In this document: positions 26,763 to 34,809 of the stretch, one piece after another
Layout of the letters: every line of letters begins with the position of its first letter
How positions within the stretch are numbered: the first letter of the stretch is position 1
DNA from: Myxococcales bacterium
GTDB taxonomy: Bacteria; Myxococcota_A; Bradymonadia; UBA7976; UBA1532
Direction: 5' to 3'
NCBI GenBank assembly: GCA_020633465.1
Contig: JACKDN010000032.1
Span: forward strand, 22,099 to 86,098
Length of the DNA: 64,000 bases
Notes under the pieces: generated by a model
What the model saw: the letters and a program-made list of their open reading frames with translations, nothing else
Database searches by the model: none
Told to the model about the DNA's origin: nothing
Made by a program: the position numbers and the translations under genes

Positions 26763-28447
26763 GGGGTGGCCTCCCCCGAGCGGCGGAAGCGGAAGCTCTC
26801 GTCGGTGGCCATCTGCGCGACCAGCGCGCCGAAGTCGTAGCCCGACTCGACGTAGCCCGTGTACAGGCGGTCGAGCGTGCAGGCGTCGACGCCGGTCTCG
26901 CCGCGGCCGTTGGCGAAGCGGAAGAACTGAAGCGCCACGCAGCGGTGCGCGTGCTCGCTGTCGGCCAGGGCCTGCCCCATCTCGGCGGCGCCGCTGTAGT
27001 CACCGTCGACGTCCAGGGTGCCGATGAGGGTGGCCGCGCTGTCGACCGGGTGCCCGTTCTCGACGTCGCGCCAGCGGCCCACGGCGTCGAAGTGCTCGAA
27101 GCCGAAGCCGACCGGGTCGATCAGCTGGTGGCAGCCCTTGCAGGCGTCGCTGGCCGAGTGCTCGGCGAAGGTCTCGCGCGTCGTCAGGTTGGGATCGGGA
27201 TCCGGCGGCACGACCACGATGTCGGCCGGCGGCGGGGGCAGCGGCGTGCACAGCAGGCGCTCGCGCACGAAGATGCCGCGGTGGATGGGCGAGGTCATGT
27301 TGGGCTTCGACGTCGCCGCCAGCACCGCGGGCAAGGTCAGCACGCCGGCCAGCCGGTCGTCGGGGAAGGTCTCCTCGAAGGCCGCGCCCGACGCCCCGCT
27401 GAGGCCATAGGTGCGGGCCAGATCGCCGTCGGCGAACGTGTACGGCGCGTCGAACAGGGCGCGCAGATCGGCGTCGGGCGACCAGGCGACGTGGTCGACG
27501 AAGCGGCGGGCCTGCTCGTAGAGGGCCTCGCCCTGCTCGGGCGTCCAGTCGGGGTAGTAGCGGGCGTCGCGCTCGAGGTGCAGCACCTCTTCGACCTCGA
27601 GCCACTGCTCGAAGAAGGTCCACAGGCCGTCGCGGGCCCGCGGGTCCTCCACCATGCGGCGGGCCTGCGCGGCCAGCTGATCCGGGTAACGCAGGCGGCC
27701 CGCGTCGGCCTCGGCCATCAGGGTGTCGTCCGGCATCGAGCGCCACACCAGGTAGGACAGGCGCGACGCGAGCTCGTAATCGGTCAGGCGGCGCAGGTCC
27801 GGCCGCCCGGGGACGGGCTCGCCCACCTCGACGCGGTACAGGAAGTGGGGCGACTGCAGCAGGGCCTCGAGCACCATCTCGAAGGCGTCGCGCAGGGGCC
27901 GCTCGCCGCCCAGCTCGAGGGCCACGTCGTACAGGCCGACGAGGCGGTCGACCTCGGCCTCCTCGAGGGGCCGGCGCCAGGCGCGCTTGCCGAACGACTC
28001 GACGAAGGCGCGCAGGCAGGCCGCGTCGCCGTCCTCGGCCGGATCGCAGGGCAAGAGGGCGTCCATGCGCTCGCCGGCGCGCGCCGCCAGCGTCTCGGCG
28101 CCGCTCATGAACTGCTCGGCGTGCACCGGCGTGACCTGCAGCGCCCGGGCGTTGTTGTCGAAGCCCAGGCTCTCTTCCTCGGCCAGGAAGTCGCGGGCCA
28201 GCCCGAGATCTTCGCCGAAGAGATCGCGCACGGTGTTGTCGTACTCGAAGCGGTTCAGCCGGCGCGGCAGCGTCGGCCCGGGATCGAGCGGAGCGTCGTG
28301 ATCGCAGGTGGGCTGGAGCATGCCCATGCCCGTGGACGGCAGGTCCGACGGCGCGCCCTCGGCCGGCGCGGCGGCCGACGGCGCGGCCTCCTCGCAGGCC
28401 GGCAGCGCGAGGGCGGCGACCAGCAGCATCGGCAGGGGTGACCGCAT
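26759..28447 (-). CDS. DUF1592/DUF1588/DUF1587/DUF1595/DUF1585 lipoprotein, c-type-heme like
   Basis: This 562-residue protein starts with a lipoprotein signal (MLLVAALALPAC, Cys18). Domains in order are DUF1587 (RRLNRFEYDNTVRDLFGEDL), DUF1595 (SFGKRAWRRPLEEAEVDRLV), DUF1592, DUF1588 (SPIHRGIFVRERLLC, then CKGCHQLIDPVGFGFEHFD) and DUF1585 near the end. The CxxCH in DUF1588 is a c-type heme-binding motif. It is the standard partner of DUF1552 proteins and heads the operon. A TTGACC-N17-GATAAT promoter ends 8 nt before its ATG, which suggests a leaderless mRNA. The enzymatic activity of this multi-DUF family is not established. Confidence 0.93.
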   Translation of the reverse strand: MRSPLPMLLVAALALPACEEAAPSAAAPAEGAPSDLPSTGMGMLQPTCDHDAPLDPGPTLPRRLNRFEYDNTVRDLFGEDLGLARDFLAEEESLGFDNNARALQVTPVHAEQFMSGAETLAARAGERMDALLPCDPAEDGDAACLRAFVESFGKRAWRRPLEEAEVDRLVGLYDVALELGGERPLRDAFEMVLEALLQSPHFLYRVEVGEPVPGRPDLRRLTDYELASRLSYLVWRSMPDDTLMAEADAGRLRYPDQLAAQARRMVEDPRARDGLWTFFEQWLEVEEVLHLERDARYYPDWTPEQGEALYEQARRFVDHVAWSPDADLRALFDAPYTFADGDLARTYGLSGASGAAFEETFPDDRLAGVLTLPAVLAATSKPNMTSPIHRGIFVRERLLCTPLPPPPADIVVVPPDPDPNLTTRETFAEHSASDACKGCHQLIDPVGFGFEHFDAVGRWRDVENGHPVDSAATLIGTLDVDGDYSGAAEMGQALADSEHAHRCVALQFFRFANGRGETGVDACTLDRLYTGYVESGYDFGALVAQMATDESFRFRRSGEATP

Positions 28448-28455
28448 GGGCGAGG

Positions 28456-28484
28456 ATTATCGGGGCGGGGCGCCGCCGGGTCAA
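28456..28484 (-). promoter_or_regulatory. strong leaderless promoter of the DUF1592-DUF1552 operon
   Basis: On the minus strand TTGACC (28479-28484), an exact 17-nt spacer and GATAAT (28456-28461) each match five of six consensus bases. The -10 ends 8 nt before the ATG at 28447, with CCTCGCCC between and no Shine-Dalgarno sequence. Confidence 0.65.
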
Positions 28485-28500
28485 ACGGTGGGTCGGCGCC

Positions 28501-29664
28501 TCAGGCGGCGGCGAGCGCCCGGTCGAGGTCGGCGAGCAGATCGTCGACGTGCTCGATGCCCACGCTCAGGCGCACCAGCCCGTCGGCGATGCCCAGCGCG
28601 GCGCGGATGTCGGGCGGCACGCTGGCGTGCGTCATGATCGCCGGGTGCTCGATGAGCGACTCGACGCCGCCCAGGCTCTCGGCCAGCGTGAACACCCGCG
28701 TCGACTTCAAGAGCGCCGTCGCCGCGGGCAGGCCGCCCTTGACCACGAAGCTGATCATGCCGCCGAAGCCGCGCATCTGCCGCGTCGCCAGCGCGTGCTG
28801 CGGGTGGCTCTGCAGGCCGGGGTAGATGACCTTCTCCACCTTGGTGTGCGCCTGCAGGTAGTCGGCGATCTTGCGCGCGTTGGCGTCGTGGCGGTCCATG
28901 CGCACCGCCAGCGTCTTCGTGCCGCGCAGCACCAGGTAGGCGTCCATCGGCCCGGGCACGCCGCCCGCGCTGTTCTGGATGAAGTGCAGCCGCTCGGCGA
29001 TGGCGGCGTCGTTCGTGACCACCGCCCCCATCACCACGTCGCTGTGCCCGCCGAGGTACTTCGTACAGCTGTGCACGACGATGTCGGCGCCCAGGGCCAG
29101 GGGGCTCTGGAGGTAGGGCGACATGAAGGTGTTGTCGACGATGACCTTCAGCCCCAGCGCGTGCGCGCGATCGGCGATGGCCGCGATGTCGACCAGCTTC
29201 AAGAGCGGGTTGGTCGGCGTCTCGATCCACACCGCCTTCGTCTCGGGGCGAACGTGGGCGCGCAGGTTGTCCGCGTCGGTCAGATCGACCCACGAGAAGC
29301 TGCGGTCGGCGTCGGTGAACAGGCGCTGGAACAGCCGGTAGGTGCCGCCGTACACGTCGTCGCAGCACACCATGTGGCCGCCCTTGCCCAGCCAGTGGGC
29401 CAGGGCCGCCGACGCGGCGCAGCCGCTGGCGAAGCAGACGCCGTGGGCGCCGCCCTCGAGCGCCGCCAGGTTGGCCTCGAGCGCGGTGCGCGTCGGGTTG
29501 CCCGTGCGGCTGTACTCGTAGCCGGTGTGCACGCCGGGCGCCGACTGCGCGTAGGTGCTGGTCAGGTAGACCGGCACGTTCACCGCGCCGGTCGTGGGAT
29601 CGGGCTGCTGCCCCGCGTGGATGGCGCGGGTGGCGAAGCGGGCGTCGTCGTCGAGGATGGCCAT
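28501..29664 (-). CDS. cystathionine gamma-lyase/gamma-synthase family PLP enzyme
   Basis: This 387-residue protein belongs to the Cys/Met metabolism PLP family. Visible motifs are YEYSRTGNPTRTALEANLA, GDVYGGTYRLF-type phosphate contacts (CDDVYGGTYRLF), WIETPTNPLLKLVD, and the PLP lysine in HSCTKYLGGHSDVVMG. The C-terminal SLGGVESLIEHPAIMTH is typical. It follows cystathionine beta-synthase by one base. The natural reading is the second step of reverse transsulfuration, cystathionine to cysteine plus 2-oxobutyrate and ammonia. Gamma-synthase activity (MetB) cannot be excluded from sequence alone, because the subfamilies differ by few residues. Confidence 0.93.
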   Translation of the reverse strand: MAILDDDARFATRAIHAGQQPDPTTGAVNVPVYLTSTYAQSAPGVHTGYEYSRTGNPTRTALEANLAALEGGAHGVCFASGCAASAALAHWLGKGGHMVCCDDVYGGTYRLFQRLFTDADRSFSWVDLTDADNLRAHVRPETKAVWIETPTNPLLKLVDIAAIADRAHALGLKVIVDNTFMSPYLQSPLALGADIVVHSCTKYLGGHSDVVMGAVVTNDAAIAERLHFIQNSAGGVPGPMDAYLVLRGTKTLAVRMDRHDANARKIADYLQAHTKVEKVIYPGLQSHPQHALATRQMRGFGGMISFVVKGGLPAATALLKSTRVFTLAESLGGVESLIEHPAIMTHASVPPDIRAALGIADGLVRLSVGIEHVDDLLADLDRALAAA

Positions 29665-29665
29665 G

Positions 29666-31045
29666 TCAGGTCCGCCGGCGGTGCGCGAGGAAGTCGATGA
29701 CGTCGATCTTCGTGATCAGGCCGCGCACCTCGCCGCGCTCCCACACGATGATCACCTTGCCCTGGCTGAAGATGTGGTTGAACAGGCCCACCGGGGCGTC
29801 GGGATCGGCCACCTCGTAGGCGTCGCTGACCACGCTCGACACCGGGGCGTCGAGGAAGTCGGTGCCCTCGTCGAGGATCTTCTGCAGCAGCCCCGACTCG
29901 GTCACGATGCCGACGAGGTGCCCCTTCTCGACCACGGGCACCTGGCTGATGCCCTTCTTCTTCATCAGCTCGACCACGTCGCGCACGGTGTCGGTCTTGT
30001 TGATCGTCCACACCTGCGGCGGCTTGTTGCCCAGCAGATCGCGGATGGTGCCCAGGCCCTCCTCGGGATCGAGGAAGCCGTGCTCGCGCATCCAGTCGTC
30101 GTCGAAGATCTTGTTCAGGTAGCGCGAGGCGTTGTCGGGCAGCAGCACGACGATGTTGGCCGGGCGGTCGATCTGCTCGGCGTACCGGATGGCCGCCAGC
30201 ACCGCCGCGCCGCCCGAGCCGCCGGTGTAGATGCCCTCGAGCCGCGCGAGCGCGCGCGTGGTGTCGAAGCACTCCTTGTCGGTCAGCTGGAAGACGTGGT
30301 CGACGACGCTGAGGTCGATGGTGCTGGGGAAGAAGTCCTCGCCGATGCCCTCGACCTTGTAGGACTGCGCCGGGATGATCTTCCCGGTCTTCCAGAAGTC
30401 GTAGTAGACCGAGCCCACGACGTCGGCGCCCACCAGCTCGATGTCGGGCTTCTGCTCCTTGAGGTAGTTGCCCGTGCCGGTGATGGTGCCGCCGGTGCCG
30501 AGGCCGCTGACGAAGGCGTCGATCTCACCGCCGGTCTGCCGCCAGATCTCCGGGCCCGTGTACTTGTAGTGGGCCTCGGGGTTGTCGGCGTTGTGGTACT
30601 GGTTCGCGTACCAGGCGTTGGGCGTCTCTTCGGCGATGCGCTTGCTGACCGAGTAGTAGCTGCGCGGATCCTCGGGCTCGACGTCGGTGGGGGTGATGAC
30701 CACCTTGGCGCCGGCGGCGCGCAGGGCCTTCACCTTCTCCATCGACTGCTTGTCGGGCATCACGAAGACGCACTTGTAGCCGCGCAGGGCGCCGACCATG
30801 GCGAGGCCCATGCCGGTGTTGCCGCTGGTCGCCTCGACGATGGTGCTGCCGGGCTTCAGCTCGCCGCGGCGCTCGGCCTCGTCGATCATGTGCAGCGCGA
30901 TGACGTCCTTCACCGAGCCGCCCGGGTTCAGGTACGCCAGCTTGCAGTAGATGTCGGCCTGGAGCCCGGCGCCCAGGCGGTTCAGCCGGACGATCGGCGT
31001 GTCGCCGATGGCCTGCGATACGTCCGCGACGGCACCCTTCATCAT
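29666..31045 (-). CDS. cystathionine beta-synthase with C-terminal CBS pair
   Basis: This protein has 459 residues from the ATG at 31045 (a second ATG follows at 31042); GAGGAG lies upstream. The PLP domain occupies residues 1-310: lysine K46 in NPGGSVKD, the phosphate loop ATSGNTGMG, and GLGTGGTITGTGNYL. Two CBS domains follow at about 335-459 (INKTDTVRDVVELMKKKGIS, VPVVEKGHLVGIVTESGLL). The enzyme condenses homocysteine (or O-acetylserine in some relatives) with serine to cystathionine. No heme-binding N-terminal region is present, as usual for bacteria. TGA, one base, then ATG of the gamma-lyase gene shows a two-gene transsulfuration operon. Confidence 0.95.
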   Translation of the reverse strand: MMKGAVADVSQAIGDTPIVRLNRLGAGLQADIYCKLAYLNPGGSVKDVIALHMIDEAERRGELKPGSTIVEATSGNTGMGLAMVGALRGYKCVFVMPDKQSMEKVKALRAAGAKVVITPTDVEPEDPRSYYSVSKRIAEETPNAWYANQYHNADNPEAHYKYTGPEIWRQTGGEIDAFVSGLGTGGTITGTGNYLKEQKPDIELVGADVVGSVYYDFWKTGKIIPAQSYKVEGIGEDFFPSTIDLSVVDHVFQLTDKECFDTTRALARLEGIYTGGSGGAAVLAAIRYAEQIDRPANIVVLLPDNASRYLNKIFDDDWMREHGFLDPEEGLGTIRDLLGNKPPQVWTINKTDTVRDVVELMKKKGISQVPVVEKGHLVGIVTESGLLQKILDEGTDFLDAPVSSVVSDAYEVADPDAPVGLFNHIFSQGKVIIVWERGEVRGLITKIDVIDFLAHRRRT

Positions 31046-31076
31046 GACCCTCGACTCCTCTGTCCTCTGGCCGGGG

Positions 31077-31105
31077 CAACTAGCAACCGGCGTTTTTTTG
31101 CGCAA
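31077..31105 (-). promoter_or_regulatory. promoter of the transsulfuration operon, sharing a palindromic -35
   Basis: On the minus strand TTGCGC (31100-31105), 17 nt beginning with A7, and TAGTTG (31077-31082) precede the cystathionine beta-synthase start by about 30 nt. The -35 is half of the palindrome TTGCGCAA (31098-31105), which also serves the divergent gene. Confidence 0.5.
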
Positions 31106-31126
31106 GGTGCGACAGTGTCGTACATG
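31098..31126 (+). promoter_or_regulatory. divergent promoter of the small-protein gene with inverted repeat in its spacer
   Basis: TTGCGC (31098-31103), a 17-nt spacer and TACATG (31121-31126) form a plausible plus-strand promoter. The imperfect inverted repeat TGCGACA-G-TGTCGTA (31108-31122) fills the spacer and the start of the -10, a classic repressor position. It could co-regulate both directions. Confidence 0.45.
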
Positions 31127-31164
31127 TAGGCCACACGCCGACCTGACGGAACGGAGAACACCCG

Positions 31165-31488
31165 ATGCGCCCCACGACCGGCCCCGAGCGACGCCGCCAC
31201 AAGCTGCTGGTGACCCAGAACACCGAGTACCACCTGCGCGACCGCTGCTGCGTCGCCGTGCGGGATCTGTGGAGCGGGCGCTGGCGCGACGACCACCCGG
31301 CCATCGGCAAGCGCCTGTTCGGCGCCGTGCGCCCCAGCCCGCGCGGCCTCGAGCCGTTGTCGGCGCCCGAGGTCGACAGCCTGCTGTGGTTCGAGAACGG
31401 CGACAACGACATCCTCACCAGCCGGCTGACCACCGTCACGCGGCCGCCCAAGAGCGCGCTGCGCCACTACGGCGCCGCCGCGGCCTGA
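31165..31488 (+). CDS. small uncharacterised protein
   Basis: This 107-residue basic protein has no signal peptide or membrane helix. It has an N-terminal Arg/His-rich part (GPERRRHKLLVTQNTEYHLR), one CC pair (RDRCCVAVRDLWSG), and a C-terminal part that looks folded (EVDSLLWFENGDNDILTSRL). I do not recognise it. GGAG lies 9 nt before the ATG. It is transcribed divergently from the transsulfuration operon with an apparently shared control region, so a link to sulfur or redox control is possible. Nothing in the protein proves that. Confidence 0.65.
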   Translation: MRPTTGPERRRHKLLVTQNTEYHLRDRCCVAVRDLWSGRWRDDHPAIGKRLFGAVRPSPRGLEPLSAPEVDSLLWFENGDNDILTSRLTTVTRPPKSALRHYGAAAA

Positions 31489-31597
31489 GCGGCCCCGCCG
31501 CGCACCGCGCGCGGGCAGCGCAGCATACGCGCCGCGCGCCCTCGGCGCCACGCCCGGCGCCGCGGCCCGCCGCGCCGACCTCGGCCGATCCCGCCGC

Positions 31598-31626
31598 TGG
31601 ACACCGGGCCTCAGGACGATTATGGT
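31598..31626 (+). promoter_or_regulatory. sigma-70-like promoter of the coiled-coil gene
   Basis: TGGACA (31598-31603), an exact 17-nt spacer and TATGGT (31621-31626) precede the ATG at 31659, giving a leader of about 26 nt. Confidence 0.5.
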
Positions 31627-31658
31627 CCCGCGATTTCGCACACGCGGGGTAGGTGCCG

Positions 31659-33161
31659 ATGGGACTCTTCGGGGGCGGACGGCTCAAGCGCGAGAACGAA
31701 GAGCTGGCGCAGACGGTGTCGCAGCTGCAGGCGCAGCTGGCCGAGGCGCAGGACGCTTCGCGCAAGCTCGAGAAGCAGCTGGCCGACAAGGAAGCGAAGG
31801 CGCAAGAGGCCCGCGAGGGTCGCGAGAAGGCCAAGAAGAAGCTCGAGAAGGTGCAGAGCTCGCGGGGGTCGCTCGACCGCAAGGCCGAGGATCTGCAGGC
31901 GCTGGTCGATCACCTGCAGGGTGAGCTCGAGGAGTACCGGGCCGCGCTGCTCGAGGCGAAGGGCGACGCCCAGAAGGCGCACGCCACGCGGCAGGAGCTC
32001 GAGAAGAAGCTCGAGTCGAAGGCGCCGGCGCCCAAGCCCGCTCCGTCGGCGGCCCCCAAGGCCGAGGCGCCCGCGTCGGCGGCGCCCGCCGAGGCGGCGC
32101 CCGCGCCGGAGCGCCCGCGCGGCGACGATCCCCGCGTGCGCCGCCTCGAGCGCGATCTCGAGCAGGCCAAGGAGCAGCTCGAGAAGCTGCGCGGCCGGCT
32201 CGAGAAGGCCGAGAAGTCGGCCCGCCAGGCCGAGCACCGGCTGGGCAGCGACAAGGAGAAGAACGAGGCCGTCCTGCGCGAGCTGCAGCACAACCTGCGC
32301 TCGGAGCGGAAGGCCTACCGCATCCTCCAGCTGCAGTACGAGGCCCAGATCGACAAGGTGCGCGGCGTCGAGCAGGTGATGCAGGCGCGCCTGAAGGCGG
32401 CCATCGACGAGGCCGTCGCCGACGCCCGCGCGAAGGTCGAGGCCGAGGCGAAGACCATCCGCGCGGCGGCCGCCGAGAAGAAGGCCGACGCGGTGGCCAA
32501 GCAGGCCGCGGCGAAGGCCCTGCCCGACGCGCCGCCCGCGCCGGCCGCCCCGAAGGCCGAGGCCCCGAAGGCCGAGCCCGCCAAGGCCGAGCCGGCCAAG
32601 GCCGAGCCTGCCAAGGCCGAGGCCCCGAAGGCCGAGCCCGAGGCCGAGCCCGCCAAGGCCGAGCCCGCCAAGGCCGAGCCCGAGGCCCCGAAGGCCGAGC
32701 CCGCGGCGGCGGCGCCCGCCCCCGCCGCGCCCAAGGCCGACGCGCCCACCGATCCGACGAAGGCCGAGCCCGCCCAGGCCGCGCCCAAGCCGGTCGCCGG
32801 CCTGTTGGCCAACCTGAAGGCCAAGCCCACCGGCAGCCTGCTGGGCAACCTGCCCAAGGCGCCCGCCTCCACCCCGCCTCCCCCCTGGCGGGCGCCGACG
32901 AGAACAAGGGCGAGTAGGCGCCGCGGCGGCCACCCACCGCTGACAGCTGACAGCCGGTTGGAAGGACCACCAACGGCTCGTAAGCAGACCCGCCCCACCA
33001 CATTGCTTGTCCCGATCCCCCCCGCCGCCCGCACCATGGGCCGATGCCGCGCCCCCCTCGCCCCGATCGCCCTGCTGCTGGCCCTCGCCGGCTGCGCCGA
33101 CGCCGACTCGAAGGGCGGCGGCGCGCCGATCAACGCCGAGCGCCGACGCCGCGACCTGTGA
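31659..33161 (+). CDS. coiled-coil protein with Ala/Lys/Glu/Pro repeats; natural end probably at 32917
   Basis: As printed the frame encodes 500 residues from the ATG at 31659 (GTG at 31653 is an alternative). Long coiled coils span about residues 8-115 and 165-285 (ENEELAQTVSQLQAQLAEAQ, RLERDLEQAKEQLEKLRGRL). They flank a Pro/Ala linker and are followed by a tandem AKAEP-type repeat. No signal peptide is seen. After APKPVAGLLANLKAKPTG the frame crosses a six-C run (32880-32885) and becomes unlike the rest. A one-base correction there gives a natural acidic end (GADENKGE) with TAG at 32915-32917. The printed C-terminus instead reads into the signal peptide of the next gene. It is probably a cytoplasmic structural or polar-organisation protein; the exact role is unknown. 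Confidence 0.7.
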   Translation: MGLFGGGRLKRENEELAQTVSQLQAQLAEAQDASRKLEKQLADKEAKAQEAREGREKAKKKLEKVQSSRGSLDRKAEDLQALVDHLQGELEEYRAALLEAKGDAQKAHATRQELEKKLESKAPAPKPAPSAAPKAEAPASAAPAEAAPAPERPRGDDPRVRRLERDLEQAKEQLEKLRGRLEKAEKSARQAEHRLGSDKEKNEAVLRELQHNLRSERKAYRILQLQYEAQIDKVRGVEQVMQARLKAAIDEAVADARAKVEAEAKTIRAAAAEKKADAVAKQAAAKALPDAPPAPAAPKAEAPKAEPAKAEPAKAEPAKAEAPKAEPEAEPAKAEPAKAEPEAPKAEPAAAAPAPAAPKADAPTDPTKAEPAQAAPKPVAGLLANLKAKPTGSLLGNLPKAPASTPPPPWRAPTRTRASRRRGGHPPLTADSRLEGPPTARKQTRPTTLLVPIPPAARTMGRCRAPLAPIALLLALAGCADADSKGGGAPINAERRRRDL

Positions 33162-34738
33162 GCGCCCGCCCTGCCGCGCGTGACGCCGCTGGACGCCGCG
33201 CTGTGCGACCCCGACGAGCAGCTCACCGACGCCGGCACCTGCGCCACGCCGCCGCGCCGCTGCGCACGCAACGGCGACTGCCCCTTCGGCGAGCTGTGCG
33301 ATCCGGCCACGCTGACCTGCCGCGACATGCGCGCGCGCTGCCGCGCCCCTGCGAGACGGTGGCCGACTGCCTGGCCGACGAGGCCTGCTATCAGCAGCTC
33401 TGCGCGCCGCGGCCCCGGACGGCGGCGCGCCCGACGCCGCCTCGCCGGTCGACGCGGCGCCGGCCGACGACGCGGGCCCCCGCGCCCGCCTGGACGCCGG
33501 GCCGCCTCGCCCGGACGCCGCGCCCCCGCGCCGGACGCCGCGCCCCCGACGACGCTGGCCCCGCGGTCGACGCCGCCGTGCCCCTCGACGCCGCGCCGCC
33601 CATCGACGCCGCGCCCCCGATCGACGCGGCCCTGCCCGCCGACGCCGCGCCCCTGCCCGAGACGCCCGACCCCGGCGTCTACGACTACGTGCGCCTGCCC
33701 CTCGGCGGCCTCGAGATGGTCAGCGCCGTCGCGTTCCACCCCAGCGGCGACTACGCGCTCGTGCTCGAGGCCTACGACCGCGTCCACGTCCTCACCTGGC
33801 CGGCGGGCGAGGTCACGACGATCACCATCGACGCGCCCGGCCGCTGGTTCGCCTTCCGCGACGTCGTCTTCACGCCCGACGGCAGCAAGGCACTCATCGT
33901 TGGCGTCGACGACAACGACACCGGCCGCATCGCGGCCTTCGACGACGCCGCGTACCGCGCCGGCGAGGCGCTGCCCGTCTCGCTGCTGCTCGAGCGCCCC
34001 GGCGAGGCGCTGGTGGCCATCGAGTACCCCTGGGACGACGGCCCGCCCGTGGTGCTGGGCAAGCAGGCCAACGGCCAGGGCTGGATCGCCCGGCTGCGCG
34101 ATCTGGACGTGGAGGCCGGCGCCTTCGGCGACTTCGTCGAGGGCTTCGGCTCGATCACCGGATGCGACGATTTCGCCTTCGTGAACAACGAGTTCGGCGG
34201 GCCGGGCATCTACGTGATCTGCGGCCACAACGGCGCCGACCACCGCTACTACACCTGGCTGGGCGGCGTCGGCGAGTGGCGCGACCGGCCCGGCACCAAC
34301 AACACCGGCAACTTCGTGCGCATCGCCGCGCACCGCGGCGGGGACTACGCGTTGGTGCTGGCGGCTGCGGGCCAGGCGGTGTTCCGCTTCGCCGACGGCC
34401 TGCTCAACCGCAGCGAGCAGGCGCCCCGCTTCCCCGCGGTCAGCAACCTGGCCTTCGGCCCGCTGGGCCGGCGCGCCCTGGTCGTCGGCGGCGCGGGCGG
34501 CGTGCGCGAGTACCGGCACCCGCGCTACGACGACATCCGCGACGTCTCGATCGGCGGCTGGGGGGCCGCGCCGTTCAACATCGAGAACGCCCGCCTGACC
34601 GCCGTGGCCCTGCACCCCCACTGCGACGGCGGCCTCGTCGCCGGCGGGCACAGCGACTTCAACAGCAGCCGCGGGCTCGTGGCCCGCTTCGACATCGTCA
34701 ACGCCCCCGCCAATCGACGCTGCGCCGCGCAGCCCTGA
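33036..34738 (+). CDS. lipoprotein with Cys-rich segment, Asp/Ala/Pro linker and beta-propeller, frame-disturbed
   Basis: A lipoprotein signal starts at 33036 (MGRCRAPLAPIALLLALAGC, Cys20). The same frame meets TGA at 33159-33161 and then continues into a Cys-rich stretch (ARNGDCPFGELCDPATLTC). The coding signal then changes phase at about 33346, 33413, 33527 and 33545, each time beside a C run and each by one missing base. It finally settles into the frame that runs to 34738. That last frame encodes a convincing WD40-like propeller (MVSAVAFHPSGDYALVLEAY, DVVFTPDGSKALIVGVDDND, LAFGPLGRRALVVGGAGG). The layout (lipobox, Cys-rich knot, DAAPPIDAA linker, propeller) is coherent, so I treat it as one gene with sequencing indels or recent decay. 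The ligand is unknown. Confidence 0.65.
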
Positions 34739-34784
34739 GGCCCCCATTTGCATCCTGTCGGTGGATCTCCCACCCTTGGGGCCT
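34738..34784 (+). promoter_or_regulatory. nested inverted repeats in the asd leader or upstream gene end
   Basis: AGGCCCC (34738-34744) pairs with GGGGCCT (34778-34784). Inside it GGTGG (34760-34764) and CCACC (34770-34774) form a 5-bp stem with a 5-nt loop. It begins at the stop codon of the upstream gene and ends 25 nt before the asd start. It could be a terminator without a U-run or a structured asd leader. Confidence 0.3.
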
Positions 34785-34809
34785 TCGATTTCGAGAGAAG
34801 GAGAGCGAG

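Noticed and set aside
33159..33161. The in-frame TGA after the lipoprotein signal as a selenocysteine codon
   Set aside because: The surrounding residues (RRRRDL and then APALPR) look out of phase, several other phase switches follow, and no selenocysteine insertion structure or partner gene is visible.
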